Source of the DNA: Candidatus Hydrogenedens sp. | GTDB taxonomy: Bacteria; Hydrogenedentota; Hydrogenedentia; Hydrogenedentales; Hydrogenedentaceae | Assembly (NCBI GenBank): GCA_035361075.1 | Contig: DAOSBX010000010.1 | Coordinates: forward strand, 28,203-92,202 | DNA length: 64,000 bases | Direction: 5' to 3' | Shown here: one piece after another, positions 43,118 through 54,000 of the stretch | Position numbering within the stretch: the first letter of the stretch is position 1 | How the letters are laid out: the number at the start of each line of letters is the position of its first letter | Made by a program: the position numbers and the translations under genes | Notes under the pieces: generated by a model | What the model saw: the letters and a program-made list of their open reading frames with translations, nothing else | Told to the model about the DNA's origin: nothing | Database searches by the model: none

Positions 43118-45547
43118 TTATTCAACGTGATGAATGTTCATTAATACCGTCTTTAATTCTTCAAAACGATATGGTTTTTGTAAATACCCCGATATACAAC
43201 TCTGATTTATCTTTTTATTTAATTCGTCTTGAGGATGACCACTGGTTAATATAATAGGAACAGACTCACTAATCTTCCGAATAGCAAGACACGCTTCTAT
43301 ACCATCCATATGAGGCATTGTCATATCTAAAATAACAGCGGAAATAGAATCCCGATTCTGTTCAAAAATCTGGACAGCTTCTCGTCCATCCACTGCAACA
43401 AACACCTCAAATCCCAAATATTGAAGCATTCGTTGTGTCAACGCACAAATTGTTTCGTCATCCTCTGCTAACAGCACTTTTCCGCTTCCACGCCATTCTT
43501 TACTATCCGTTGTAAATACAGTCTGTCTTTCGGCTTCCCATTCAATTGCTGGTAGAAATATTTTGATAGTAGTTCCTTTACCTTCCTCAGAATAAACCTT
43601 AATTCCTCCCTTGTGATTACGGACAATTCCTAATACTGTTGCCATACCCAATCCCCTTCCTGTAAATTTTGTGGTATAAAATGGCTCAAACAGATGTATC
43701 TTCGCCTCCTCATCCATTCCACATCCTGTATCCACTACTTCAAGCACAACATACAAACCTTCTTTAAGCTCGTTTGGTAAAAATAAAGTGTCCAAATACT
43801 GTTGTTCACAAATACGTGCACCTGTTCTTAAGACTATCACACCACTTTTGTTTCCCATTGCTTCGCTCGCATTAACGACTAAATTCATGATAATTTGTGA
43901 AATTTGTGTCGCATCTCCTTCTATCATTGGTATTTCTTCAGCCAAATCTAACTTCAAAATGGCTTTTCTTGAAATGGTTGCCTTTAATATCTGTGTCATC
44001 TCATTAACTAAATTATTAATGTTTATTTTCCTTGCCACTAATTTTCTTTTACCTGCATAACTAAGCATCTGCGTTGCAAGTTCAGCACCTTTCTTACTCG
44101 CATTAACTATTTCCTGTAAATAATGTTGGGCTGGTGATATTTCTGGAATTTCATGCATTGCTAATTCAGCACTACCAATTATTGCCATGAGAATATTATT
44201 AAAATCATGAGCAACCCCTCCTGAGAGAACCTCTAAACTTTGTATCCGCTGAATATGATACATTCGTTCTAACATTTGTTTTTCTTGCTCTTCACGCTTC
44301 TTTTGTTCCGTTATATCTAAAATTCCACAAACTACTCCTTCATCTGGCTTTTCTGAATCTTTTAATGCTACATTAATACGGACATCAATATAACTTCCAT
44401 CCTTTGTCTTCCATCGCGTCTCAGTCCAAACCATTTCATTACCCACTAAATTATTGTATATAATATCTCCCACCCTTAAATATTCTTCTTCGGATTCGTA
44501 ATACTCACGTGTCGACTTCCCAATTAATTCATCTCGGGAATATCCAAAAATTTGTTCCATTCGTTCATTACACCATTCGATAATTCGATTCTTAACACAA
44601 ATGACACCAAAAGGCGCCGTTTGCATCAAACTATTCAATAATTGCTCATTTTTCTGTAATATCTCGTGGGCTTTCTTTAATTCCGTAATATCGCTATAAG
44701 TACCTAATACACCAATAATATTCCCTTCTGAATCCTTCAACGGAGCCTTACTAACAAGCAGATATCTTATCATCCCATTTGCTCTCGTCTGAGACTCCTC
44801 AAACAAAAGGGAAGGAACACCAGTTTCTATGATTTCTTTATCCATTCTCCGAAAACTTTCCGATTCCTCCTTTGTCCATGGAAGGTCATAATCCGTTTTG
44901 CCAATCACATCCGATGGAGAATCACAATTCGCATCTAACGCAAACTGTTGATTGCATCCTAAAAACACTCCATTTTTATCCTTCCAAAACACCGCCTGTG
45001 GAATATTTTTTATAACCGTCATAAGAATTTCAGTTTGAGTATCCCGTTCCCTTTGAAGTTTTACAAATTGGTCTATATTTAACGCCACCTCTAATCGCAC
45101 CATTTTCCCGTTCTCCCACGGAATTGCAAAATCAACACATTGGAAGAAAGAGCCTGTACGGGTATTTTGAAATACCCATACATACGGAGGATTGGGTTCT
45201 CCCTTTTCATTAAGCAATCGGTCATTTGTGCAAAAACTACATGGTGTAGTTTGTCCTACTTGTAAAGTTTCATAACACTTTTTACCTAATATCCCTTTAC
45301 CCCATACCCTCTCTATATATTCATTTACTGCTAATAATTCATATGTCTGCATATCAGCCACATAAACCGCCGTTTCAATAGCACTCATACTATTAAATAG
45401 CGGTAACAAGTCGGATGGGGTGTAAAACGATTTGCCACTCTTATTAATTTCAATTTCTTTCTTTAGTTGTTCTAAACGTTCCTCCCACTGTTGTATTTCT
45501 TCAATAAGTTCCTTTTTTGTCTTTTTCATCAATTCTTCAAATTCCAT
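43118..45547 (-). CDS. soluble hybrid histidine kinase with a Cys-containing first PAS domain
   Basis: 809 residues. An N-terminal coiled coil (about 5-35) precedes three PAS units (about 50-165, 170-290, 300-415). The first contains CYETLQVGQTTPCSFCTNDR with Cys91, Cys103 and Cys106, a pattern that could bind a metal or act in redox sensing. His447 is in GGVAHDFNNIL, Asn559 in the N box, DTGCGM and GRGLGMATV follow. The receiver (about 688-809) is intact: Asp696-Asp697, Asp741 in LDMTMPHMDG, Lys791. No membrane segment. AGGTGAAG precedes the ATG. Likely co-transcribed with the sulfatase-fold gene, which it might regulate. Confidence 0.9.
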   Translation of the reverse strand: MEFEELMKKTKKELIEEIQQWEERLEQLKKEIEINKSGKSFYTPSDLLPLFNSMSAIETAVYVADMQTYELLAVNEYIERVWGKGILGKKCYETLQVGQTTPCSFCTNDRLLNEKGEPNPPYVWVFQNTRTGSFFQCVDFAIPWENGKMVRLEVALNIDQFVKLQRERDTQTEILMTVIKNIPQAVFWKDKNGVFLGCNQQFALDANCDSPSDVIGKTDYDLPWTKEESESFRRMDKEIIETGVPSLLFEESQTRANGMIRYLLVSKAPLKDSEGNIIGVLGTYSDITELKKAHEILQKNEQLLNSLMQTAPFGVICVKNRIIEWCNERMEQIFGYSRDELIGKSTREYYESEEEYLRVGDIIYNNLVGNEMVWTETRWKTKDGSYIDVRINVALKDSEKPDEGVVCGILDITEQKKREEQEKQMLERMYHIQRIQSLEVLSGGVAHDFNNILMAIIGSAELAMHEIPEISPAQHYLQEIVNASKKGAELATQMLSYAGKRKLVARKININNLVNEMTQILKATISRKAILKLDLAEEIPMIEGDATQISQIIMNLVVNASEAMGNKSGVIVLRTGARICEQQYLDTLFLPNELKEGLYVVLEVVDTGCGMDEEAKIHLFEPFYTTKFTGRGLGMATVLGIVRNHKGGIKVYSEEGKGTTIKIFLPAIEWEAERQTVFTTDSKEWRGSGKVLLAEDDETICALTQRMLQYLGFEVFVAVDGREAVQIFEQNRDSISAVILDMTMPHMDGIEACLAIRKISESVPIILTSGHPQDELNKKINQSCISGYLQKPYRFEELKTVLMNIHHVE

Positions 45548-45648
45548 TTCTCTTCACCTATAAAAATCTCTGTTTACTCTTTTATCTAAATTTTTGTTTA
45601 TTATATATCGAAAGAATAAAAAAATCATAGTCTAACTATAAGATAAAA

Positions 45649-47790
45649 ATGTTATTAGATATCTCACTAACAATATACTTTATAATCTCAGGAACTAATA
45701 TCTGGGTTGAACCGTCATGGTGTTCAACAAATATAGAAAAACCATCTAACTTCTCTTCATACAATGCGACAATCTTCTCTGCCAAAGGTGAAGAGGAATC
45801 TTTTCAAATCCATATCTTTTCTGATAGTGAGTCCCTTAATGATGTTTCATTACAAATAGAGAGGCTCCCTAATGAGCTCACACCTCCACAGATTTATCAG
45901 ATACTTCCAGTAGAAGGTATACCTTTACCTCAGGGGGGCATAGACCGTTCCGCTATCTTTTTTGACATTCTCAAACCTATAGAACCTTTCAATATTTATC
46001 AGAGGCAAAAAGCAGTTCTTTGGATAACATTTCATATCCCAAAAGAAATAAAGTCGGGACACTACCAAACGGAAATAATTTTAAACTCAAAAGGCAAAAA
46101 GATAAGAAAAATACCTGTAGACATTGAAGTATTTGACTTTGAAATCCCTCAAACCCCATCACTTCCCGCTATAAGTTTTTTGGATTGGAAAACAATGGCT
46201 CAGCTAAACAATAATAATGCCAACTCAGCAGATGATTTTTGGACATCACTTTTTACCTTCCTCTATAAAAAGCATCTTACCCTCTCACTCGGAATGTATC
46301 TACAAACAAATAATACTGAGAACCTATCTGTTCCTAAAAACCTATGGGATAAATTAATCCAGAGTATAAAAGAAACCGATATTTCTATTTCAAACACCAT
46401 CCTTGATGTTACTCCTTTACTTTTACCCTCAGGTCCATTAGACACAGTGCGTTCCCCCACTCAAGAAGAAACCAAAATTTGGCAACAAATAAAAGAAGAC
46501 CTGCCCCAATCCAATTTAAGTGTGGTTCTATTTTGTCCTCCTGAATCTGAACAAAATGAAAGTCTTAAACGCTATCTTAATGCCCTCTCAGAACAGACCC
46601 CATCTCTAATCCGCATTCTATGCAGTCCACCATCCCCTCAATTCAACTTTTATACAGATATATGGGCAATACCATTTAATTACTTTTCCATTGATTTAAT
46701 ACAACGACTCACAAGAGGTATCTCAATTACTGATGAAACAAATATATCAATCAAATCTGTGTCTGCATCTTCCTGTGGTTTTTTACCCGGTTCATATCCA
46801 CCTATTTTAAGTTCCCCCCAAAACATAGCAGACAACTGCCCCTTTACTGGTTGGCTCTCACTCCCCGCAGAAAAAGAAGGTAAAAATGAATGGGTAGAAA
46901 TCCACTTAAAAGAAAGTCACATTGGAAAAAATCTTGTAATTATATGGGGGCCAGGACAAACTCCCCAATCCGCAGAAGTTAACACTTCACGAGATGGAAT
47001 CCATTTTTTCCCTTCATCTATTACATGGAAACACATCACAGGTAGATTTTTTGAAAACTCTATATCCTACGGAACATTTAAATACAACCCTGACTTTATC
47101 GCCTTTCGATTAGAACTAAAAAAATTAAAGAAAGGAGAAACTATTTTCATTCAGGATGTCCGATTAAATCCACCAGAAAAAATACCTGAACCACGAATAG
47201 CCCCTATTATCAAGCCATGGCTCTGGACAATCCCCGAACAGTACCCATCGTTACGCTATGATGCACCTCCTATTGAATCACGCATCATCCCATGGATATG
47301 CTGGTATTACCAGCTTCAGGGCGCTATATTAACACCTATCAACTCATGGAATAATGTAATATTAAAACCTGCCGATAAAAAAGATTTCATTCCTCAGCCT
47401 CAAAATACACTACAAATGACTTCTCTTTTGTATCCTGCTCCAAATAATAATTACTATAGCTCAGTTAGACTCGAACGACTAAGAGATGGTATGGAAGACT
47501 ATGAATATCTCCTATTAATGGCTAAAAAAATGCAGACCGAAAAACTTAAAAATGACGATGTGTATGCTTGGTTATCACCGAATCTCGAACAATACCTTCC
47601 TTGGAACATTGTAACAGACGAATTCGTCAACAAACTGATCTCGACACGAATTACCATCGGATATGAGTTAAGCGGTAAAACTATTCCTAACAAAAAAACC
47701 GAACGTCAAAAAAACAATATCCGAGAAAAACAGCCATCACCTTTTATGCCTCGGAAAGTTCAAAAAAATTTCACTGGCAAAAAAAGTTAG
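45649..47790 (+). CDS. DUF4091-type glycoside hydrolase-like protein
   Basis: 713 residues. The N-terminus (MLLDISLTIYFIISGTN) is a weak signal peptide. A beta-sandwich region (about 20-165, with GHYQTEIILNSKGKKIRKIP) precedes a barrel-like middle section, and the C-terminus carries the DUF4091 hallmark RLRDGMEDYEYLLLMAKKM after an IIPWICWYYQLQGAILTPIN segment. Proteins of this type are predicted carbohydrate-active enzymes of unclear substrate; the acid/base pair could not be assigned by eye. The tail (about 675-713) is Lys/Arg-rich and disordered. It diverges from the hybrid kinase across 101 bases. Confidence 0.75.
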   Translation: MLLDISLTIYFIISGTNIWVEPSWCSTNIEKPSNFSSYNATIFSAKGEEESFQIHIFSDSESLNDVSLQIERLPNELTPPQIYQILPVEGIPLPQGGIDRSAIFFDILKPIEPFNIYQRQKAVLWITFHIPKEIKSGHYQTEIILNSKGKKIRKIPVDIEVFDFEIPQTPSLPAISFLDWKTMAQLNNNNANSADDFWTSLFTFLYKKHLTLSLGMYLQTNNTENLSVPKNLWDKLIQSIKETDISISNTILDVTPLLLPSGPLDTVRSPTQEETKIWQQIKEDLPQSNLSVVLFCPPESEQNESLKRYLNALSEQTPSLIRILCSPPSPQFNFYTDIWAIPFNYFSIDLIQRLTRGISITDETNISIKSVSASSCGFLPGSYPPILSSPQNIADNCPFTGWLSLPAEKEGKNEWVEIHLKESHIGKNLVIIWGPGQTPQSAEVNTSRDGIHFFPSSITWKHITGRFFENSISYGTFKYNPDFIAFRLELKKLKKGETIFIQDVRLNPPEKIPEPRIAPIIKPWLWTIPEQYPSLRYDAPPIESRIIPWICWYYQLQGAILTPINSWNNVILKPADKKDFIPQPQNTLQMTSLLYPAPNNNYYSSVRLERLRDGMEDYEYLLLMAKKMQTEKLKNDDVYAWLSPNLEQYLPWNIVTDEFVNKLISTRITIGYELSGKTIPNKKTERQKNNIREKQPSPFMPRKVQKNFTGKKS

Positions 47791-47964
47791 GTGAAATATA
47801 AAACCAGTTCATAAACATAGATAAAATTGTACCCTTCTGAAATTAAAAGAGAAAACTACAAATGTAAATTAATTTTTTAAGAATATTTCCTGAATAACGA
47901 TAAAATAAACACCTATAAAATCATCTCGACTTTCGCATATTCAAATTTTTTGTAGCTAAAATGT

Positions 47965-49077
47965 CTATTCAGTTTCAATTCCCAATTGTAAATTTTTACC
48001 AGTGCCTACCCATGCATTTAGCACCTTCATTTGAACTTTACCCTGTCCTCTTGTTTTCACTACTGCTAAAGTCCTCGGCTCCAAACGATATGAACCCAAA
48101 ATCACAGGTCCCATAAATTGAATTGACCACGGTACATCTGAAATATTCTCTATTATTAATTTACCCTCTTTCTTCTCAGGATTAGTTACTTGTATTTTTC
48201 CGAAACGAACACAGGAAAGAAATAACTTTGAGACCCATTCTTCCCTACCATTAATCAAATCCGCTATCCAGACAACCGTTCGTTTATTATCTAAAGCTTC
48301 ACGAATTCCCTGTTCTGTTTTTTCCTTCGCAAAAACCAAAGTCATAGGTCTTTGAAATTTATCCAATTGAAATTCACCCATAATCAATCCATGCAGGTCA
48401 CTATTCCCCATCATTGTAAGATTATTTTCCAATGCCCAATCTATTACATGCGGATACCAATCCGAGCCATTCGATATTTCAACTCCATGCAGATACCCTT
48501 TTTCTAACAACTTTTTCTGAAATTCAAATTTATTACGTGTCGCAGAATTCCAATCTGGATGGTTCCATTGAATAAAAGCCCCCTGTTTTACTGCATTCTC
48601 AATTGCAGTAAATGGGTCTTCATTATCAACAAGGTTTACATCTTTCAAAAACAAGGCATTATAATGTCCATAAGGTTGCTCTCGTGTAATTTCCCCTCCT
48701 TTTATCAAAATCATCCCATACCGTTCTGCAGTTCCTTTTGCTAATTCATTAGAAGAATTATCATCTCCTGTTAAAAACGGCCTGTCTACAGGTCCCTCTA
48801 TATGGTCTGTAATAGCAATAGCATCCAAACCTGTTGCCCATGCTTCTATAACTCGCAAGTCAGGCCAAACTCGTCCATCAGAAAAAACAGTATGCATATG
48901 AAAATCACATTTTAATGTTATAAAATCATCTACATTAGGAACCATTACCTCATGCCGAATTATAGGCCGTTCCAACTGTGTTATAGTTACAGGGGATGCA
49001 TTTTCTGCAGAAATCATAAATGCAATAGATACAAAAATAACGAATAAAATCCCTATTTGCTTTGCCTGTTTAATCAT
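47965..49077 (-). CDS. secreted PHP-domain phosphoesterase-like protein
   Basis: 370 residues with a signal peptide (KQIGILFVIFVSIAFMISAEN). PHP motifs: I LKCDFHMHTVFSDGRVWP, II AIAITDHIEG, III QWNHPDWN, IV MMGNSDLHGL, all carrying the expected His and Asp metal ligands. A C-terminal beta-rich domain (about 290-370) follows. PHP enzymes usually hydrolyse phosphoesters with two or three metal ions; a secreted member could act on extracellular phosphate esters. AAGGAG lies 7 bases before the ATG. Substrate unknown. Confidence 0.82.
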   Translation of the reverse strand: MIKQAKQIGILFVIFVSIAFMISAENASPVTITQLERPIIRHEVMVPNVDDFITLKCDFHMHTVFSDGRVWPDLRVIEAWATGLDAIAITDHIEGPVDRPFLTGDDNSSNELAKGTAERYGMILIKGGEITREQPYGHYNALFLKDVNLVDNEDPFTAIENAVKQGAFIQWNHPDWNSATRNKFEFQKKLLEKGYLHGVEISNGSDWYPHVIDWALENNLTMMGNSDLHGLIMGEFQLDKFQRPMTLVFAKEKTEQGIREALDNKRTVVWIADLINGREEWVSKLFLSCVRFGKIQVTNPEKKEGKLIIENISDVPWSIQFMGPVILGSYRLEPRTLAVVKTRGQGKVQMKVLNAWVGTGKNLQLGIETE

Positions 49078-49270
49078 TTATTATCTCCTTATAGTAAGAT
49101 GTTTAAAAAGTGATTCTTAAATTTAGACTGAAAGAAACCATTTATGTTTCATACATAAGAGACAATACTACTTACAATATAAAAAACATTTCCTCAACCA
49201 CCCAATCTACCCCATTTTTCCCATTCCATTACCATGATTACTAATTCTATTCTTTTCTTCAAAGATACTT

Positions 49271-51007
49271 TTAATTTTTTGTATGTCGTAAAAGACTTCC
49301 CGCACTCAATCCTCTTTGAAAAACGCCTTCTTTCACAACCCGTTTTCCATTAATAATAACCTCATCCACTCCAGATGGCGATTCTGTCGGTGACTTAAAA
49401 CATGCTTTTGAATCTATCTTGTCCATATCAATTACAAGTACATCCGCAAAATATCCCTCTTTTAGCAATCCTCGTTGTTTTAAGTTAAAATGTTCTGCTG
49501 ACAATGATGTGCATTTACGAACACCTGTTTCAAGGTCTACCAATTTCAATTCCTTACAATACCTACGCAAATATCGTGGATAGCAACCATAGAACAAGGG
49601 TGACGGCATACCAAAGCCCATCAATATTGCATCTGTAGAAATCATTACCTTCGGGTGTGCCATCGAAGGGAAAGTAGTCCGTTCAGTAAACAAATCATCC
49701 GGTTCCGCAATACTTTCAAACACAAGTACATGCCCGTCCTCTTCAAGCAACAAATCACAAGCCGCATCAAACGGATGGACACCTCTTTCACGGGCAATCT
49801 CAATCAGATTCATTCCCTCATACCGCTTATTCTTTTCCGACTGCACCGCCATAATATGTGCACATTCCCAACCCATAAGACGGAATAAGTTCAATGTCCA
49901 CGAATCAGGGCCTGTATGAGGCCATTCCATTTTACCGTGTTCAATACTATGCAACATTTTTTTTCGTAAATCCCGGTCTTTCAGCCGATTTAATACCTGT
50001 GTCCTGTCTCCTTCTAACGCCCACGGTGGGAAAAAGGCTAAAAGATGTGTAAAACCTGTTGTGGTTGGCATAACATCTACACTTACATTCACCCCCTTAT
50101 CTTGATTACTTACAATCCTTTCAATGGCTTGTTGTATAGGTTTCTCTAATGGAATAGGAATAGGTATCCACTGTGCCAAACTTGCCATCATTCGGATTAG
50201 AGAACGAACAAAGGGTCCAATAAAGCCCATATCGGGGACCCAGAACAAATGCGAAATCTGAGCTCGAATCTGATTTTCCCCTGCAACGGTAGCTACTTCA
50301 TCAATGGCTTTATCTAATGTATTGCTATAACTACGCAAATGACTGGTAAAAATACCATCGTACTTCTTTAAGATTTTCCCCAATTCTACTAATTCCCTCG
50401 TATCGCTTTGACTACCAGGGTAATACTGCAATCCTGTAGACATCCCTATTCCCCCAGCATCCATAGATGATTCCAATGCTCGAGCCATCTTTTGTATTTC
50501 ATCATCCGTTGCATAGCGATTTTCCATGCCAACTGCATGTAGTCTCAACAAACCATGAGGAATTAAAATTGCGGAATTCAACGGGATTCCTTTTTTATCT
50601 AAAAAATCAAAGTATTCTGCGGTGCTCCTCCATCGAAACTCTTTCTCAGGGTCAAAACTGGAAAAAACTTCAATGTATGTAAATATGGCTTCCTTTCCGG
50701 GTTCTAATATAGGAGAAAGTCCCATTCCACAATTTCCGCCTACAAAAGTAGTAATTCCCTGTTTAATCAAGGGCATAAGCAACTCTTCTGCATTCTCTTT
50801 ATGCAAACTTATATCCGCATGCGAATGTGGATCTATAAAGCCAGGACATACCATCCTACCTTTGGCATCAATTTCCTCCTTTGCCTGTGCGTCTTTCAAA
50901 TTCCCAATAGCGACAATCCTACCTTCCTCAATTGCAAGGTCTCCCGTATATGCCTTCGCTCCACTACCATCCACAATATTCCCATTCCTAATAAGAACAT
51001 CAAACAT
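49271..51007 (-). CDS. amidohydrolase, D-aminoacylase / N-acyl-D-amino-acid deacylase type
   Basis: 578 residues from the ATG at 51007 (AAGGAAG 7 bases before it; an in-frame TTG at 51040 is less likely). The N-terminal beta domain starts FDVLIRNGNIVDGSGAKAYT; the metal site begins GFIDPHSHADISL; GGNCGMGLSPIL, STGLQYYPGSQSDTRELVEL and SHLRSYSN are typical of D-aminoacylases, and ISTDAILMGFG gives the late Asp. The family deacylates N-acyl-D-amino acids, for example from peptidoglycan or bacterial debris. No signal peptide, so cytoplasmic. A terminator hairpin stands just upstream, so it may need its own promoter. Confidence 0.88.
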   Translation of the reverse strand: MFDVLIRNGNIVDGSGAKAYTGDLAIEEGRIVAIGNLKDAQAKEEIDAKGRMVCPGFIDPHSHADISLHKENAEELLMPLIKQGITTFVGGNCGMGLSPILEPGKEAIFTYIEVFSSFDPEKEFRWRSTAEYFDFLDKKGIPLNSAILIPHGLLRLHAVGMENRYATDDEIQKMARALESSMDAGGIGMSTGLQYYPGSQSDTRELVELGKILKKYDGIFTSHLRSYSNTLDKAIDEVATVAGENQIRAQISHLFWVPDMGFIGPFVRSLIRMMASLAQWIPIPIPLEKPIQQAIERIVSNQDKGVNVSVDVMPTTTGFTHLLAFFPPWALEGDRTQVLNRLKDRDLRKKMLHSIEHGKMEWPHTGPDSWTLNLFRLMGWECAHIMAVQSEKNKRYEGMNLIEIARERGVHPFDAACDLLLEEDGHVLVFESIAEPDDLFTERTTFPSMAHPKVMISTDAILMGFGMPSPLFYGCYPRYLRRYCKELKLVDLETGVRKCTSLSAEHFNLKQRGLLKEGYFADVLVIDMDKIDSKACFKSPTESPSGVDEVIINGKRVVKEGVFQRGLSAGSLLRHTKN

Positions 51008-51033
51008 ACTTTCTTCCTTTCTCTCTTCACTGT

Positions 51034-51063
51034 TAAACAAAACGGGGAAAGTTACCTTTCCCC
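51034..51063 (-). terminator. terminator after the giant secreted-protein gene
   Basis: GGGGAAAG and CTTTCCCC (51044-51063) form a perfect 8-bp stem with a four-base loop. On the minus strand GTTTTGTTT follows. It lies 28 bases after the stop at 51092 and 36 bases before the D-aminoacylase ATG. Confidence 0.65.
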
Positions 51064-51091
51064 AAAAGATTCATTTCTATGCCTACACATG

Positions 51092-54000
51092 TTAAGTTTG
51101 CTGACCTGGCGCAAAACCATCTTCACCTAATGGGTCTTTATGATAACCACCAGAATTAAAGAACTGTATAACCCTTAACAACTCTCTCAATTCAATTTTC
51201 CAATCCTGTGGATTATAGTCAGAGGCGTGAGGAGTACAACTATGATTTGGTCCTGGTCCGACTTCATAGCCATCTTCTGTATCTGTTGGTGATAAAGCAC
51301 AATAATAACCCCATGAATTAAATATCTGGATAACCCTTAATAATTCTGGTAACTCAATCTTCCAGTTTCCATTCGTATCAGCACTATGCTGTATTGTAAT
51401 CACCTGACCTTCTGTGGCACCTTCAACACTCCCCTCTGGAGTCCCTTCTCCTTCCAATGTGCCTTCAATAACACCTTCTCCTTCTCCTTCCTCTCCACCT
51501 CCTTCACCTTCAGCAGATGCTTCAACTCCGACAACAACAGGATAGATAAGCACATTTTCACCCGCTGAAAAACTAACTAAAGCGACATACTCTTTGGGTT
51601 CCAAGTTTCCAGAACAGAATCTTACAACGACTTGCTGTCCCTCACCAGGTGTCAATTCGTAACTTGCCCCAGAGACAATTTGGAAAGCATCTCCTACCGA
51701 ACTATCTACAGGATTTATAACCGCACTTCCAATTAATACCCCTGTACTAAACTCAGAGTTAGTAATGGTAAAAGAGCCCTCTTTACATTCACCCGATGGA
51801 ACCGTGCCTAATCCCAAAATAAACGGCTCTATCACAGGAATAATCGATGGAACTTCACCTTCTCCCTCACCTTCAATTTGGATGGGAACAAACAACGCTG
51901 TAATCACTGTGTTTTGAGTAATGCTAAACGATATCGGGTTTGCAGTCCCTACAAATTGCCCATTTATCATCCACCCTTGCCATATATCTCTTGTATCATT
52001 ATAAAACGCCGTCGCTGTGATATTTGTTCCCAGATAATAATATCCTGGATTTAACCCCTCACTACTTATCGGTGATACTTGAACTGAAACAGGGGCAGTA
52101 TTCCCCTCCGTCATTACAGTTAATTGATATACTGGTAAAATTTCACCTTCATTTGTTTCGCTAAAGCACGGGGCACCACATCCACCTCCATTACTACGTG
52201 CTGTCGGGTCAACTGCATTAATTACAAATGTAAATATGCTATCCGTAGACCCATCAAATGTTGCATTATATTCAGCAAGGTTACAAACTCTATCTGTATC
52301 CGCGTCACCACTTGCTCCTAAATACTGGCTTGCAGAGCGGTCAATTTGTGATGCCGAGAATATCACTCCTGTTTGATTGCCAATATTAATTGCGAGGTTC
52401 ACAGCAGAATCCTCTCCTAACGTGGTTAAACCTGCAAACATCGCTTTTAATTTACTCGCATTTACCTGTGATAGTAATGCCTCTGAAATTTTCCCTTCGG
52501 AAATCAACCCGTCAATTAATACAGTAAAGAAAGAATAATTATTTTGCCATGCAGTTAATACACAACACCGATTATTAGCACCTGGACTACCTAATATAAC
52601 ATCCAACAACTGTAATTGTCCTGTTTCTATAATCAAATTATCATCAAGGTCTACAGATAAAGGATTCATTCCCATATATGCACAAAATGCTTCCCACGCC
52701 TGTCGGGTATTACTCTGGATTGCAGTATTGCCACAGTTCGAAACAGCACAAGGTTTCGGACACCACTCAGGAAGTTCACCTTCGCCTTCTATTGAACCTT
52801 CCACAGAACCTTCTCCCTCAAAGCCACCTTCAGGGAAACCTTCTATACTTCCCTCAGGTTCAATACAAGGAGCATAACGGGACAAGTCACTTTCTTTATA
52901 TTCAGAAGGAACACCCTTTCCTGCTGATATACCCGCTAAACCATCATAGGCTTCTATATTCAACCAGGTAATTGCAATCCGACCATCAAAAAACATTTCT
53001 ATCTGAAAACTGGCTGTATCATTCGTAAAATTACCATCAACCCTGACCTCATGATACGTAACAACAAAACGGTCATCTAATTGCTTATACCAGATCTGTC
53101 CGCCGTCATTCGGTTTTAAATTATCAAATAAACCTGAAACACGCGGTATACTGAAATGATTCTCTGGTGATTCTTTATTTTGTGTATCCCCTTCCGTAAA
53201 GGTTAAATAACCATTACTACCAATAAACACACGGTCATAAGCCACTCCATAAAGAACAACCTGTTTCCCATCTGCCAAAGGCACCTCAACATAAGCATCA
53301 TCACCTAAATTAACAGCGGTTGAAAGTATCGAATCTACTGGATAATCTGTTATTCCTGTGGTGGTACATGCAAAATAACCATTGGCATTATTCGCTGGGG
53401 TTAACAATAATCGCTTATTATCTAAATCATTGTCAACAACAAAATCTTCCGTAAACCAATCCGTCGCAGGTTGAGATGGCGGTTCAGATGTAAAATTAAT
53501 TTCACATGGTCTAAATTCAAGGTCCATAGGTCCATTAAATGGAGACCACGGAATTGTCATAATGGGCAAATCCCATCTCGCACCAAAAATACTAATATAT
53601 ACAGTTGGATAAAACTTAATAGTTAAAATCAGATTACATATTTCATTGTAATTCATTACAGAACGGTAGCCTGTTTCTCCTGGTGTGACAGGCACAGTTT
53701 GCCCTTCTGTCCAGAACAAAAGCCCTTCTTCTAAACTTATCGTATCACATTCAAGCGAACCATCTGTCTTCGTCGAAATATCAATACCAGCACCTGCTGA
53801 GAAAGGTATCCACTTTAACCAATCTGGCAAAGTAACACCTACTAACTTTAAAATTAAATCAACAAGATTTACATCAAACAAATGAGTTTTAGGTGTCTCA
53901 TCTTGTAATACAGACACTGTATCTAACAAAAAACTATTAAAATAATCATATTTTGAAGACCGTAACAATATATCAGGAATATAAGGAATGTCAACAATAA

